Source: Candidatus Skiveiella danica | Lineage (GTDB): Bacteria > Pseudomonadota > Gammaproteobacteria > Burkholderiales > Burkholderiaceae_C | Length of the DNA stretch: 64,000 nucleotides | Assembly (NCBI GenBank): GCA_016721925.1 | Contig: JADKHE010000003.1 | Location: 248,001-312,000, forward strand | Direction of reading: 5' to 3' | Shown here: positions 1 through 8,123 of the stretch, piece after piece | Layout: each line of letters begins with the position of its first letter | How positions within the stretch are numbered: the first letter of the stretch is position 1 | Program-made: the position numbers and the translations under genes | The notes under the pieces: generated by a model | Told to the model about the DNA's origin: nothing | Databases searched by the model: none | The model's input: the letters and a program-made list of their open reading frames with translations, nothing else

Positions 1-1
1 G

Positions 2-142
2 GGCCAAACCCGTTGGCTGACGATAGGCGCCATTGCGCTGTCACTGCTGATCGGCACCGCCGTCCTGATGGCAAGCATCGCCTTCAGCTTTCAACGCTAC
101 TTCGAGCACCAAATCGCCGAGGCGCGCAAGATTTCCCAATAG
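2..142 (+). CDS. C-terminal end of a membrane protein (partial)
   Basis: The reading frame is open from the left edge of the window to a TAG stop and gives the last 46 residues of a protein whose start lies outside. It shows one strongly hydrophobic segment (about residues 8-31, rich in Ile, Leu, Ala and Gly), then a short polar, partly basic tail ending in KISQ, which suggests a C-terminal membrane anchor with a small tail outside the membrane. I do not recognise the family. It converges on the phosphate transporter gene that follows. Confidence 0.5.
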   Translation, partial: GQTRWLTIGAIALSLLIGTAVLMASIAFSFQRYFEHQIAEARKISQ

Positions 143-215
143 CAACCGAGTCGAAGCATTGCCGGTGGCCTTCGTCAGTCCCGGGGGACACGCGAGGAGC
201 AACGCCGAATACCGG

Positions 216-1226
216 CTAGTAAAGCTTCAGGCTGATCCAGTAGGCGATCGCCGCGACGAAGGCGCTCGCCGGAATCGTGAAGATCCAGGCCCAGACGATG
301 TTGCCGGCAACGCCCCAGCGCACGGCACTGGCTCGCTGAACCGAGCCCACACCCACAATGGCACCGGTGATGGTGTGCGTGGTCGAGACCGGAATACCGA
401 GCCCGGTGGCCAGGAACAGGGTCAGGGCACCACCCGTTTCCGCGCAGAAGCCCCCCACCGGCTTGAGCTTGGTGATCTTCTGCCCCATGGTCTTGACGAT
501 ACGCCAGCCACCGAACATGGTGCCCGCGCCAATCGCTGCATAACAGGTCAGGATGACCCAGGTGGGAGGCGACTTGTCAGCAGCCGCCGAGTATCCCGTG
601 GCAATCAGCAGCATCCAGATGATGCCGATGGTCTTTTGGGCGTCATTGCCGCCGTGCCCGAGGCTGTAGGCACCGGCTGAAACCAGTTGCAGCCGGCGGA
701 ACCACTTGTCGACCTTGGACGGCCGGCTGCGCCGAAACAGCCAGGCCACCACCACCATCATGAGCGACCCGAGCACAAACCCGAGCAAAGGCGACACGAA
801 GATGAAGGCCACCGTTTTCAGGATGCCGGCGGACACCAGCGCGCTGGCGCCCGCTTTGGCGATCACCGCCCCGACAATGCCGCCGATCAGCGCGTGGGAT
901 GAACTGCTGGGAATGCCGTAGTACCAGGTCAGCACGTTCCAGGTGATGGCCCCCACCAAGGCCCCGAAGACCACATGGGTGTCCACCACCCCTGGCTGCA
1001 CAATGCCCTTGCCCACCGTGGCGGCCACACTCAGGTGAAAGACCAGGATGGCCACCACATTGAAGAAGGCCGCAAACAGCACCGCCTGCCCGGGCTTGAG
1101 CACGCCGGTGGACACCACGGTCGCAATCGAGTTGGCGGCATCATGAAACCCGTTCATGAAATCGAACAGGATCGCGAGCACCACCAGCAACACCACCACC
1201 CACAGAGCCGTCTGTACGGTTTCCAT
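216..1226 (-). CDS. pit: Inorganic phosphate transporter, Pit family
   Basis: A 336-residue polytopic inner-membrane protein of the Pit (PiT/PHO-4) family, which imports phosphate as a metal-phosphate complex driven by protons. The two family repeats are visible: GFHDAANSIAT near residues 26-36 and GGNDAQKT near 192-199, each followed by hydrophobic helices. The ATG at 1226 is chosen because the family motif follows about 25 residues later; the upstream in-frame extension is basic and not membrane-like. It lies 20 bases downstream of a DUF47 protein, the usual partner of Pit, so the two probably form one transcript. Low-affinity uptake is the family role; metal preference cannot be read here. 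Confidence 0.93.
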   Translation of the reverse strand: METVQTALWVVVLLVVLAILFDFMNGFHDAANSIATVVSTGVLKPGQAVLFAAFFNVVAILVFHLSVAATVGKGIVQPGVVDTHVVFGALVGAITWNVLTWYYGIPSSSSHALIGGIVGAVIAKAGASALVSAGILKTVAFIFVSPLLGFVLGSLMMVVVAWLFRRSRPSKVDKWFRRLQLVSAGAYSLGHGGNDAQKTIGIIWMLLIATGYSAAADKSPPTWVILTCYAAIGAGTMFGGWRIVKTMGQKITKLKPVGGFCAETGGALTLFLATGLGIPVSTTHTITGAIVGVGSVQRASAVRWGVAGNIVWAWIFTIPASAFVAAIAYWISLKLY

Positions 1227-1246
1227 CGTCAGGGTCCCGTTGCTGA

Positions 1247-1894
1247 TCAGGAGTTTTCGAGGATGATGCCCTCGATCACGTTGGCCACGTCTTCGCACTT
1301 GTCGGTGATCGTCTCCAGAAGCTCATAAATCGCCTTGAGCTTGATGACTTCGCGCACATCGGGCTCCTCGCGAAAAAGCTTGCTCATCGCACTGCGCATC
1401 ACGCGGTCGGCGTCGCTCTCCAGGCGGTCGATCTCCTCGCACGTCTTGAGCGCCGCCTCGGCAGTGCCGGGGTCGGCAATCTTGTCCAGCAGCTTGACCG
1501 CGTCGCGCAGGCGCTCGCAGCACTTGAGACTCAGGTCGGTCAGGCGCACGATCTCGTCGGTCATGTGGTGGATGTCGTAAAGCGCCATGGTCTCTGCCGA
1601 GTCCTGGATCAGGTCCGCGACATCGTCCATCGTGTTGATCAGCGTATGGATCTGCTCCCGGTCGATGGGCGTGATGAAGGTCTTGTGGATCGCTTTGTTG
1701 ACGTCGTGGGTCACCCGGTCCGCGGCACGCTCGGCGTTGTCCACGTCCTGGTTGTATTTGTCACGAAGATGAAGATCGCTGTAGTTCGCCACCAGCATGG
1801 AAAACGCCCGGGCCGCCTCGACGATCCGGTCGGCGTGCTGGTTGAACATTTCGAAATAGTTGCCTTCACGCGGCAACAGCTTGCCAAACAGCAT
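1247..1894 (-). CDS. DUF47 family (PhoU-like) phosphate transport regulator
   Basis: A 215-residue soluble, largely helical protein of the DUF47/TIGR00153 family, distantly related to PhoU. Regular heptad-like Leu and Ala spacing and acidic clusters such as EEIDRLESDADR fit the PhoU three-helix bundle, which binds metal ions. Family members sit next to Pit transporters and are thought to modulate them at the membrane; here the gene directly precedes pit, 20 bases apart. The ATG at 1894 starts the well-conserved MLFGKLLPREGNYFEMF opening. The upstream region (to 2212) would carry the promoter of this pair. Confidence 0.88.
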   Translation of the reverse strand: MLFGKLLPREGNYFEMFNQHADRIVEAARAFSMLVANYSDLHLRDKYNQDVDNAERAADRVTHDVNKAIHKTFITPIDREQIHTLINTMDDVADLIQDSAETMALYDIHHMTDEIVRLTDLSLKCCERLRDAVKLLDKIADPGTAEAALKTCEEIDRLESDADRVMRSAMSKLFREEPDVREVIKLKAIYELLETITDKCEDVANVIEGIILENS

Positions 1895-2212
1895 GGCGGG
1901 ATCCTCCGGGGGTTACAAGGGCCAGGAACCTGGCGTCGTGGACTCGCGGCGAGTGTAACCGTCTGAACCCGCCCCCCAACGGCGCTTGCAAAGCGCCGGC
2001 GGCGACCGATGGCGTGCGCATGCGTTTCAGCGCGCTGCTTCTGGGCTCGGGGCCCAGGTCGGAACTTGAGTCGTTTGGGCATTCCGGATCGCACCGTGCG
2101 AGCAGGCAATGCCTTCGACGGCGACCGGGAAACAGGGCCACCAGAAGCCGGACACATCCAGGACACTCTATTTTTTATAGCATCCTATGACCATTCGACG
2201 CTGGGATTCGCC
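1895..2212. other. Intergenic region upstream of the DUF47-pit pair
   Basis: This 318-base stretch has no supportable gene. It holds a perfect 8-bp hairpin (CGGCGCTT, loop GCA, AAGCGCCG at 1980-1998) without a T-run on either side, and copy 1 of the dispersed 3'-end repeat at 2170-2208, adjoining the folK stop. Any promoter of the DUF47-pit unit must lie here, but I cannot pick a convincing -35/-10 pair. Confidence 0.5.
2170..2208 (+). repeat. Dispersed 3'-end repeat, copy 1
   Basis: The copy reads TATAGC, five bases, then ATGACCATTCGACGCTGGG. It lies 5 bases beyond the folK stop codon and is antisense to folK. The 19-base core is identical to that of copy 3 at 18.7 kb. It belongs to a family of at least eight copies in this window. 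Confidence 0.75.
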
Positions 2213-2689
2213 TCAAATGCCTTGAATTTTGGTGATTTCCTGGTCGCTGAGCCTGGCCAGGTGCTCCGGGCGCACACGATCGGGCGCGATCTCGGCCCAC
2301 GGGAGCAGCACGAAGGCCCTCTCGGTGATGCGCGGATGCGGCACCGTCAGGTGCGGGCTCTCGATGCGGCCATCGCCATAGGTCAGCAGGTCCAGGTCGA
2401 GCGTTCGCGGCGCGTGAAAGTAAGGCCGCTCACGGCCAGCCGCCAGTTCGAGGCCTTGCAATGCCGCCAGCAGTTCAGGCGCTGTCAGACGCGTCTGCAC
2501 CGCTGCGACCGCATTGATGAATTCCGGCCCGCTCGCCTCGTGCGGCGCTGAACGGTACAGGCTGGACCGTCGCACCAATCGGGTGCCCGGCAAGGCATCG
2601 AGTGCCAAGAGGGCCTGGGTCACCGCTTGTTCCGCAGCGCCGAGGTTGGCGCCAAGCCCGATATAGGCGATGACCGGCTCGGCCCGCAC
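2213..2689 (-). CDS. folK: 2-amino-4-hydroxy-6-hydroxymethyldihydropteridine diphosphokinase
   Basis: HPPK transfers pyrophosphate from ATP to hydroxymethyl-dihydropterin in folate synthesis. The 158 residues match the usual HPPK length (about 160). The family signature HAPRTLDLDLL is at residues 92-102, with the Asp pair that binds magnesium, and the N-terminal IGLGANLG pterin-binding strand is intact. The start is GTG at 2689, eight bases after the pcnB stop, so the gene is the last of the hda-HAD-pcnB-folK run and probably coupled to pcnB. Confidence 0.95.
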   Translation of the reverse strand: MRAEPVIAYIGLGANLGAAEQAVTQALLALDALPGTRLVRRSSLYRSAPHEASGPEFINAVAAVQTRLTAPELLAALQGLELAAGRERPYFHAPRTLDLDLLTYGDGRIESPHLTVPHPRITERAFVLLPWAEIAPDRVRPEHLARLSDQEITKIQGI

Positions 2690-2697
2690 GTTCGCGC

Positions 2698-4314
2698 CTA
2701 TTCTGTTGCCGCCGCGCTGCCCTCACCGGATTCACCGCCGCCGGTGGGCTTGCGGCGCCGGCGCCGGCGCTTGCGGGGTGCACCCGTGTCACCCTCCTCA
2801 GCAGCGCTGAAACCTTCGCCGGATGGAGCGGACCCGTTCTTCACTGGCGCATGGGCACGTTCTTCGGCTGCGGCGAAGTCGACGCCGACACTCGAACCGC
2901 CGCCCGTTGCCGTCGCACGGTGAACCCGCGGCGCACGGGCGTGCCTTTGCTGCTCGGCCTTGACCTGGTAAACCAGGTCTTCGCGGGTGGCATCGTCCGC
3001 CACGCTGAACTCCTGCCACCAGTCGGCCAGGACCACGTCGACCTCTCCGGTTTCCGCGCGCAGGCGCATGAAATCGAATGCCGCCCGAAACCGCGCCTGC
3101 TCGACCAGACCGAACGGCGCGCTGCCCACGCGTTTGTCGAAACGGGGCTGCATCATCCAGATCTCGCGCATGTCGCCGCCCAGCTTGCCGCGACCGGACA
3201 CATCGCCGATGCGTGCGTTGAAGACCTCGTCGATGGCATCCTGCAATGCCGGGTGGGAATGTTCGCGTTGCGCGACACGCCGTGCCCAGCCGTCGCGGAC
3301 ATCCGCCCACAGCACGCAAGCCAACAGAAAACTCGGGGCAACCGGTTTTTCCTCGCCCACCCGCCGGTCGGTGTCCTGCAGAGCCGCGTTGACGAAGGGC
3401 GAGTCGGCCCGTTCCACAACCAGGTCCAGCAAGGGATAGATGCCACGCGCCAGCCCCAGCTTGCGCAACTGCTCGATCGAGGCCACGGCATGACCGGTCT
3501 GCAGCAGCTTCAACATTTCGTCAAACAACCGGCTTTGCGGCACATCGGCCAACAGCACCAGAGAGTCAGCCAGCGGTTTAGCGGTCTTGGCGTCCAGCGT
3601 GAATCCGAGCGCACTGAGCTTCGCGGCGAAGCGCACGGCGCGGATGATGCGCACCGGATCCTCGCGGTAACGCGCCGCCGCATCACCGATCATCCGCAGG
3701 GTGCGCTTCTTCGTGTCCTGCAGGCCCTTGTGGTAGTCCACGACAATCTGGGACTCAGGGTCGTAGTACATCGCGTTGATCGTGAAATCGCGGCGCACTG
3801 CGTCTTCTTCCTGCGGGCCCCAGACGTTGTCGCGCAGGACACGGCCCGTGGAATCGACGGCGTGCTTCATGCCGGCCAGATCGTTGCGGCTGGTCTTTTC
3901 GTTGCCCGCCACCTGTTCGGCAGCGATATTGTCCAGATAGGCCCGAAAGGTCGACACCTCGATGACCTCATGCTCGCGCCCGCGCCCGAAAACCACGTGC
4001 ACGATGCGAAAACGGCGTCCGATGATAAACGCCCGCCGGAACAGGGCTTTCACCTGCTCGGGCGTGGCGTTGGTGGCGACGTCAAAGTCCTTCGGGCGCA
4101 ATCCGACCAGAAGATCCCGCACGGCGCCGCCCACGATATAGGCCTCGTAGCCGCCCTGCTTGAGCGTGCGCACCACGTTGAGGGCCCGCTCATCGACCAG
4201 TTTGGGGTCGATACCGTGAACGTCGACTGCGATCTCCTCGCGTTTGCCGAACCGGGGCTTGCCGGCACGGGAGCCGGTCTTTCCAAGCAGTTTGTCGATG
4301 AATTTCTTGATCAT
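2698..4314 (-). CDS. pcnB: Poly(A) polymerase I
   Basis: A 538-residue class II nucleotidyltransferase that adds 3' poly(A) tails to RNA and so promotes decay. The catalytic head shows GGAVRD (62-67) and DFD (76-78), and the flexible RRDFTINAMYYDP segment typical of the tRNA nucleotidyltransferase/PcnB superfamily follows. PcnB is separated from CCA-adding enzymes by its long C-terminal extension. Here that extension ends in a strongly basic, low-complexity tail with a KRRRRRRKP run followed by Gly/Ser/Glu, expected to bind RNA. ATG at 4314; 51 bases downstream of the HAD gene. Confidence 0.93.
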   Translation of the reverse strand: MIKKFIDKLLGKTGSRAGKPRFGKREEIAVDVHGIDPKLVDERALNVVRTLKQGGYEAYIVGGAVRDLLVGLRPKDFDVATNATPEQVKALFRRAFIIGRRFRIVHVVFGRGREHEVIEVSTFRAYLDNIAAEQVAGNEKTSRNDLAGMKHAVDSTGRVLRDNVWGPQEEDAVRRDFTINAMYYDPESQIVVDYHKGLQDTKKRTLRMIGDAAARYREDPVRIIRAVRFAAKLSALGFTLDAKTAKPLADSLVLLADVPQSRLFDEMLKLLQTGHAVASIEQLRKLGLARGIYPLLDLVVERADSPFVNAALQDTDRRVGEEKPVAPSFLLACVLWADVRDGWARRVAQREHSHPALQDAIDEVFNARIGDVSGRGKLGGDMREIWMMQPRFDKRVGSAPFGLVEQARFRAAFDFMRLRAETGEVDVVLADWWQEFSVADDATREDLVYQVKAEQQRHARAPRVHRATATGGGSSVGVDFAAAEERAHAPVKNGSAPSGEGFSAAEEGDTGAPRKRRRRRRKPTGGGESGEGSAAATE

Positions 4315-4365
4315 TCTTGAATAGGACCCGCGGTCACGCGGGCCGATTGTGGGACGTACCTGTGC

Positions 4366-5055
4366 TCAGGTCTCGTCGGAAAACAGGTCCAGTATGCGCC
4401 AACCCCGCTCCTGGGCCACCGCGCGCAAGCGCGGATCCGGGTTGGTGGCAATGGGTCGGTCGACCCGCTCCAGCAACGGCAGATCGTTTGCCGAGTCTGA
4501 ATAGAACGTGATGTCGGCACGGCTCCAGTCGAGGCCGTGCGCGGCCAGCCACTGTTCGACACGGCTGACTTTGCCTTCGCGGAACGAGGGCGTTCCACGA
4601 ATACCGCCAGTGATCCAGCCGTCCGCTCCGCGCTCAAGCTCCACCGCAATCAGTTCATCGACGCCAAATGCCGTAGCAATCGGGCGTGTCACAAACTCGT
4701 TGGTGGCGGTGACGATGACCACCTGATCGCCTGCGGCCTGATGCTTGTGCACCAGTGCCAGCGCCTCGGGCCTGAGGTTGGGCTGCACCACCTCGCGCAT
4801 GAAGCGCGCGTGCGCTTCGGCTGCCCTGGCCGGCCCCTGCAGCCGCACAGCCTCGGTCGCAAAACGGATGTAATCATGAATATCCAGCGTCCCGGCCTGG
4901 TAATGGGCGTAGAAATCGTCATTGCGCTGGCGGAACACCTGCGAATCGGTCCACCCGATGTCGGTGGTGAACACACTCCAGCAATAGTCCGAATCGATCG
5001 GCAACAGGGTGTGATCAAGATCAAAGAGCACCAGTCTGGCTTTGGGGGCGGTCAT
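4366..5055 (-). CDS. HAD-superfamily subclass IB phosphatase (SerB-like)
   Basis: A 229-residue haloacid-dehalogenase fold hydrolase. Motif I is FDLDHT with nucleophile Asp12 and acid/base Asp14, motif II lies in VIVTATNEF, a conserved Lys is in FREGKVSR and motif IV is YSDSANDLPLL. The cap region fits the IB family that includes phosphoserine phosphatase and PSP-like enzymes. The substrate cannot be assigned; the location between hda and pcnB is a conserved Burkholderiales order rather than a pathway clue. Its ATG overlaps the hda stop by ATGA, so translation is coupled to hda. Confidence 0.85.
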   Translation of the reverse strand: MTAPKARLVLFDLDHTLLPIDSDYCWSVFTTDIGWTDSQVFRQRNDDFYAHYQAGTLDIHDYIRFATEAVRLQGPARAAEAHARFMREVVQPNLRPEALALVHKHQAAGDQVVIVTATNEFVTRPIATAFGVDELIAVELERGADGWITGGIRGTPSFREGKVSRVEQWLAAHGLDWSRADITFYSDSANDLPLLERVDRPIATNPDPRLRAVAQERGWRILDLFSDET

Positions 5056-5738
5056 TCGTTTTCCAGCATGGATTTGACAAGGGGAATGGTCACCGCGCGC
5101 TGCTTCTGCAGGGCATAGCGATCCAGTTCATCCAGGAGTTGAATGAGGCTGCCCATGTCCCGGGAGAAGCGGTTGAGCACGAAGTCAACCACTTCGTCAC
5201 GCAGGAAGATGCCTCTGGCGTCCGCCTGTTGACGCAAGACCGCACGGCGTTCCGACTCACCCAGCACCTGCAGAGCAAAGATGTGCCCCCAGCCCAGCCG
5301 CGTGCGCAGATCTTCGCGCAGTTGGAGATCTGCCGGCGGCACCTGGCCCGCAGCCAGCACCCAGCGCGGCAGCCCGGTCTTGGGCGCCAGCGCATTGACG
5401 AACCAGTTGAAAGCCGCCTGTTGCTGGACCGCCGTGTACAGATGGACATCGTCCAGCAGGACCACGGACCATCCTTCATCGAATTCCGGCGGCTCAAGCA
5501 CCGAGGCATCCATCCACCCCGCCACCGCGCCTTGCTCGCGAAGGGCCTCGCGGACGGACGTCAGCAGGTGGGTCTTGCCGCTGCCCGCTTCCCCCCAAAG
5601 ATAGGTGGGCACGGGCGAACGCACCGTGGCACCAACACCGATCTGCAAATGGCGCAGCGCCGCCTCGTTCGGCCCGGCAAAATAACCGTCGAGGGTCGGC
5701 CCGCTGGCAAGGCCGAGGTCCAGCGCAATCTGCTTCAT
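5052..5738 (-). CDS. hda: DnaA regulatory inactivator Hda-like ATPase
   Basis: A 228-residue DnaA-related AAA+ protein that, with the sliding clamp, stimulates ATP hydrolysis by DnaA and limits re-initiation of replication. The Walker A motif GEAGSGKTH (49-57), Walker B VVLLDDVHLY (about 96-105) and sensor regions are present, and the DNA-binding domain IV of DnaA is absent. The N-terminus MKQIALDLGL resembles the clamp-binding start of Hda, so ATG 5738 is preferred to upstream in-frame starts. First gene of the hda-HAD-pcnB-folK run, divergent from purM. Confidence 0.9.
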   Translation of the reverse strand: MKQIALDLGLASGPTLDGYFAGPNEAALRHLQIGVGATVRSPVPTYLWGEAGSGKTHLLTSVREALREQGAVAGWMDASVLEPPEFDEGWSVVLLDDVHLYTAVQQQAAFNWFVNALAPKTGLPRWVLAAGQVPPADLQLREDLRTRLGWGHIFALQVLGESERRAVLRQQADARGIFLRDEVVDFVLNRFSRDMGSLIQLLDELDRYALQKQRAVTIPLVKSMLENE

Positions 5739-6021
5739 GCCGGACCAATCGCCTCGCCGCGATCGCCCATGCGGTGCGCATCCGTTCGCGGCAGAACCAT
5801 CAGGGCTGCGCAGGAATGGGAAGGAATGCCGGTTGCCATCCATGTCCCGCTCAGGGTCCGGTGGCGAAAGAGCCTGATGGCAGTCGGCAGGAACGGCGCA
5901 GAAGGGGAATGATCAAGCAAGTGCGAAGAGAGGGTGAACCCTTAGAATCAGGCGGATTTTAGTCTGCTTGTCCGCGCGGGCGCGCGCTGGCGCCCCGCAC
6001 CTACCCAACCTGATCCGTCCG

Positions 6022-7065
6022 ATGACACACTCTGCCCCACCCACCCCCCTCAACTACAAGGACGCTGGCGTGGACATCGACGCCGGTGATGCGCTGGTCG
6101 AACGCATCAAGCCGCTGGCCCGAAAGACCATGCGCGAAGGGGTACTGGCCGGGATCGGCGGCTTCGGCGCCCTCTTTGAAGTGCCCAAGCGCTACCGGGA
6201 GCCTGTCCTGGTGAGTGGCACAGACGGCGTCGGCACCAAGCTCAAGCTGGCGTTCGAGTGGAACATGCACGACACCGTGGGCATCGACCTGGTCGCCATG
6301 AGTGTCAACGACGTCCTGGTGCAAGGCGCCGAACCGCTGTTTTTCCTGGACTACTTCGCTTGCGGCAAGCTGGACGTGGACACCGCCGCCGCTGTCGTTG
6401 GCGGCATTGCGCGGGGCTGTGAGTTGTCCGGATGCGCACTGATCGGCGGTGAAACCGCCGAGATGCCGGGCATGTATCCGCCGGGGGAGTACGACCTGGC
6501 CGGCTTCGCGGTCGGTGCCGTGGAGAAATCCAAGATCCTGACCGGTATGAGCGTGATGCCCGGCGATATCGTGCTGGGCCTGGCCTCCAGCGGCGTGCAT
6601 TCCAACGGATTCAGCCTGGTGCGCAAGTGCATCGAGCGCGCGGGAAGCGCCGCCCCTGCCCTGCTCGATGGCAAGCCCTTCCGGCAGGCCCTGATGGAGC
6701 CGACCCGGCTGTACGTCAAAAGCATTCTGGCGGCCTTGGACCTGCACCCGATCAAGGCGCTGGCCCACATCACGGGGGGCGGCCTGCTGGAAAACATCCC
6801 CCGCGTGTTGCCCGAGGGAACGGCCGCCCATCTGCGCCAGAGCAGCTGGCCCCGCAGCGAACTGTTTGCCTGGCTGCAGCAGACGGCGGGGATCGACGAC
6901 TTCGAGATGAACCGCACCTTCAACAACGGCATCGGAATGGTGGTCGTGATCGATGCCGCGCACGCCGACGGCTGCGCGGCAGCCCTGCGCGCCGCCGGCG
7001 AGCAGGTGTTCGAGATCGGCCGCATCCAGGCGCGCGGCGACGGCGCGTCAGTTGAACTGATCTGA
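6022..7065 (+). CDS. purM: Phosphoribosylformylglycinamidine cyclo-ligase
   Basis: AIR synthetase closes the imidazole ring of FGAM using ATP in the fifth step of purine synthesis. The 347 residues match the usual length. Family motifs include LVSGTDGVGTKLKLAF near the N-terminus, IGGETAEMPGMY, and AHITGGGLLENIPR in the C-terminal half. ATG 6022 is chosen because the conserved LNYKDAGVDIDAGD opening follows 9 residues later; an upstream in-frame extension is Arg/Ala-rich and untypical. It is divergent from hda; the AI-2E family permease often found between them in relatives is absent here. Confidence 0.95.
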   Translation: MTHSAPPTPLNYKDAGVDIDAGDALVERIKPLARKTMREGVLAGIGGFGALFEVPKRYREPVLVSGTDGVGTKLKLAFEWNMHDTVGIDLVAMSVNDVLVQGAEPLFFLDYFACGKLDVDTAAAVVGGIARGCELSGCALIGGETAEMPGMYPPGEYDLAGFAVGAVEKSKILTGMSVMPGDIVLGLASSGVHSNGFSLVRKCIERAGSAAPALLDGKPFRQALMEPTRLYVKSILAALDLHPIKALAHITGGGLLENIPRVLPEGTAAHLRQSSWPRSELFAWLQQTAGIDDFEMNRTFNNGIGMVVVIDAAHADGCAAALRAAGEQVFEIGRIQARGDGASVELI

Positions 7066-7081
7066 CCCACTGACACTCTGG

Positions 7082-7118
7082 TTTTTGTAGCGGTTTATGA
7101 CCCATCCACGCTGGGCTG
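7082..7118 (+). repeat. Dispersed 3'-end repeat, copy 2
   Basis: The copy reads TGTAGC, five bases, then ATGACCCATCCACGCTGGG, 17 bases downstream of the purM stop and in the purM sense direction. A T-run flanks it on the left and another follows shortly on the right. Confidence 0.7.
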
Positions 7119-7187
7119 TGCCGTTTTTGATTAAAGAACCGGCGCTAAAGGCGATGCAGACAGGCCCGGGCGTGCCAGCCGGAGCCG

Positions 7188-8042
7188 CTATCCACGCAGA
7201 TGGCCCCTGAGGTCAGCCAGTCGGTCTTCGATGGTGGCGCGATCGGGCTGTGCCGGTGCACGCGTCAGGTAGGTTTCAAGATCCTGCACCGCCTGCGCAA
7301 GGGCGCCGAGTTCGGCGTGAACGAGCCCGCGGTCACGGAATTCCGACCAGGCCTCGGGCATGAGAACCAACAGGCGATCCAGCACGGCCAGCATGCGCGG
7401 CCAGTCTTCCAGCGACCGATGGATTTCCTTCAGGTTGAACAACATCCGCGCGATCACGCTGCGCGGCGCCACGGGGCGCAGATAGCCGTCCAGCAGCGCT
7501 CCGGTTGCCTGTCTCGCGTCGCCACCGGGTCGGATCGAATCCAGGCGTTCCCATAGGTCGTCGCGGCTCAGTGAGACGCCGGTAAATGGGTCCAGCAGGA
7601 TGGACCCGTCGGGAAGATCCGCCCTGACCAGAAAGTGCCCGGGGAAGCCCACCCCGTGAACGGACAGCCCGATGCCGCCGGCGAGTTCCAGCCACAGCAC
7701 AGCCAATGACACCGGTATGCCCCTGCGGGTTTGCAACACCGCATGCAGGTAGCTGTTCTCTGGGTCATGGTAGTGATTGAGGTTGCCACCGAAGCCCAGA
7801 TCCCTGAAAAAGTACCGGTTGAGTGTCTGCAGCATTTGCGCCGGCTCAACCGCATGGGCCACGCGCCGCTTCAGGCGAGCCAGCAACAGGTCCATCTCGC
7901 CCGGAACGCGCTGCACGTCGAGTTCCGGGTATTCGTCCATGGCCAGACTGGCGGCGGCCTCCAGCAAAGGAAACTGGTCGTCGCTCGCCACCAGGCTCGC
8001 GAAATATTCCAGCGGCGTCGGCGCGCGAAGGCTCAAAGGCAT
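7188..8042 (-). CDS. SirB1 family protein (transglutaminase-like fold plus TPR-like tail)
   Basis: A 284-residue protein of the SirB1 family. The core shows YFFRDLGFGGNLNHYHDPEN and RRGIPVSLAVLWLELA, then HGVGFPGHFLVR, the conserved Arg-Gly-Ile-Pro and Gly-His-Phe-Leu blocks of the family, which relate to the transglutaminase fold. The C-terminal 80 residues form helical repeats resembling TPRs. Catalytic activity is unproven for the family. The gene lies downstream of murJ with an 81-base gap and may share its transcript. Confidence 0.85.
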   Translation of the reverse strand: MPLSLRAPTPLEYFASLVASDDQFPLLEAAASLAMDEYPELDVQRVPGEMDLLLARLKRRVAHAVEPAQMLQTLNRYFFRDLGFGGNLNHYHDPENSYLHAVLQTRRGIPVSLAVLWLELAGGIGLSVHGVGFPGHFLVRADLPDGSILLDPFTGVSLSRDDLWERLDSIRPGGDARQATGALLDGYLRPVAPRSVIARMLFNLKEIHRSLEDWPRMLAVLDRLLVLMPEAWSEFRDRGLVHAELGALAQAVQDLETYLTRAPAQPDRATIEDRLADLRGHLRG

Positions 8043-8123
8043 GGATCCATCCAGAAGAAAGCCAGGCTGCCATCCATCAGACCCGGCATCCGTCGCACAC
8101 GAGCCCTCTGGGGTCGACCGGTG

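Noticed and set aside
1980..1998. Hairpin upstream of the DUF47 gene as a terminator
   Set aside because: No T-run on either strand and no gene ending next to it in the right direction.
2851..4320. A 489-codon open frame antisense to pcnB
   Set aside because: Covers nearly the entire pcnB gene in antisense, His/Gln/Arg-rich, no family signal.
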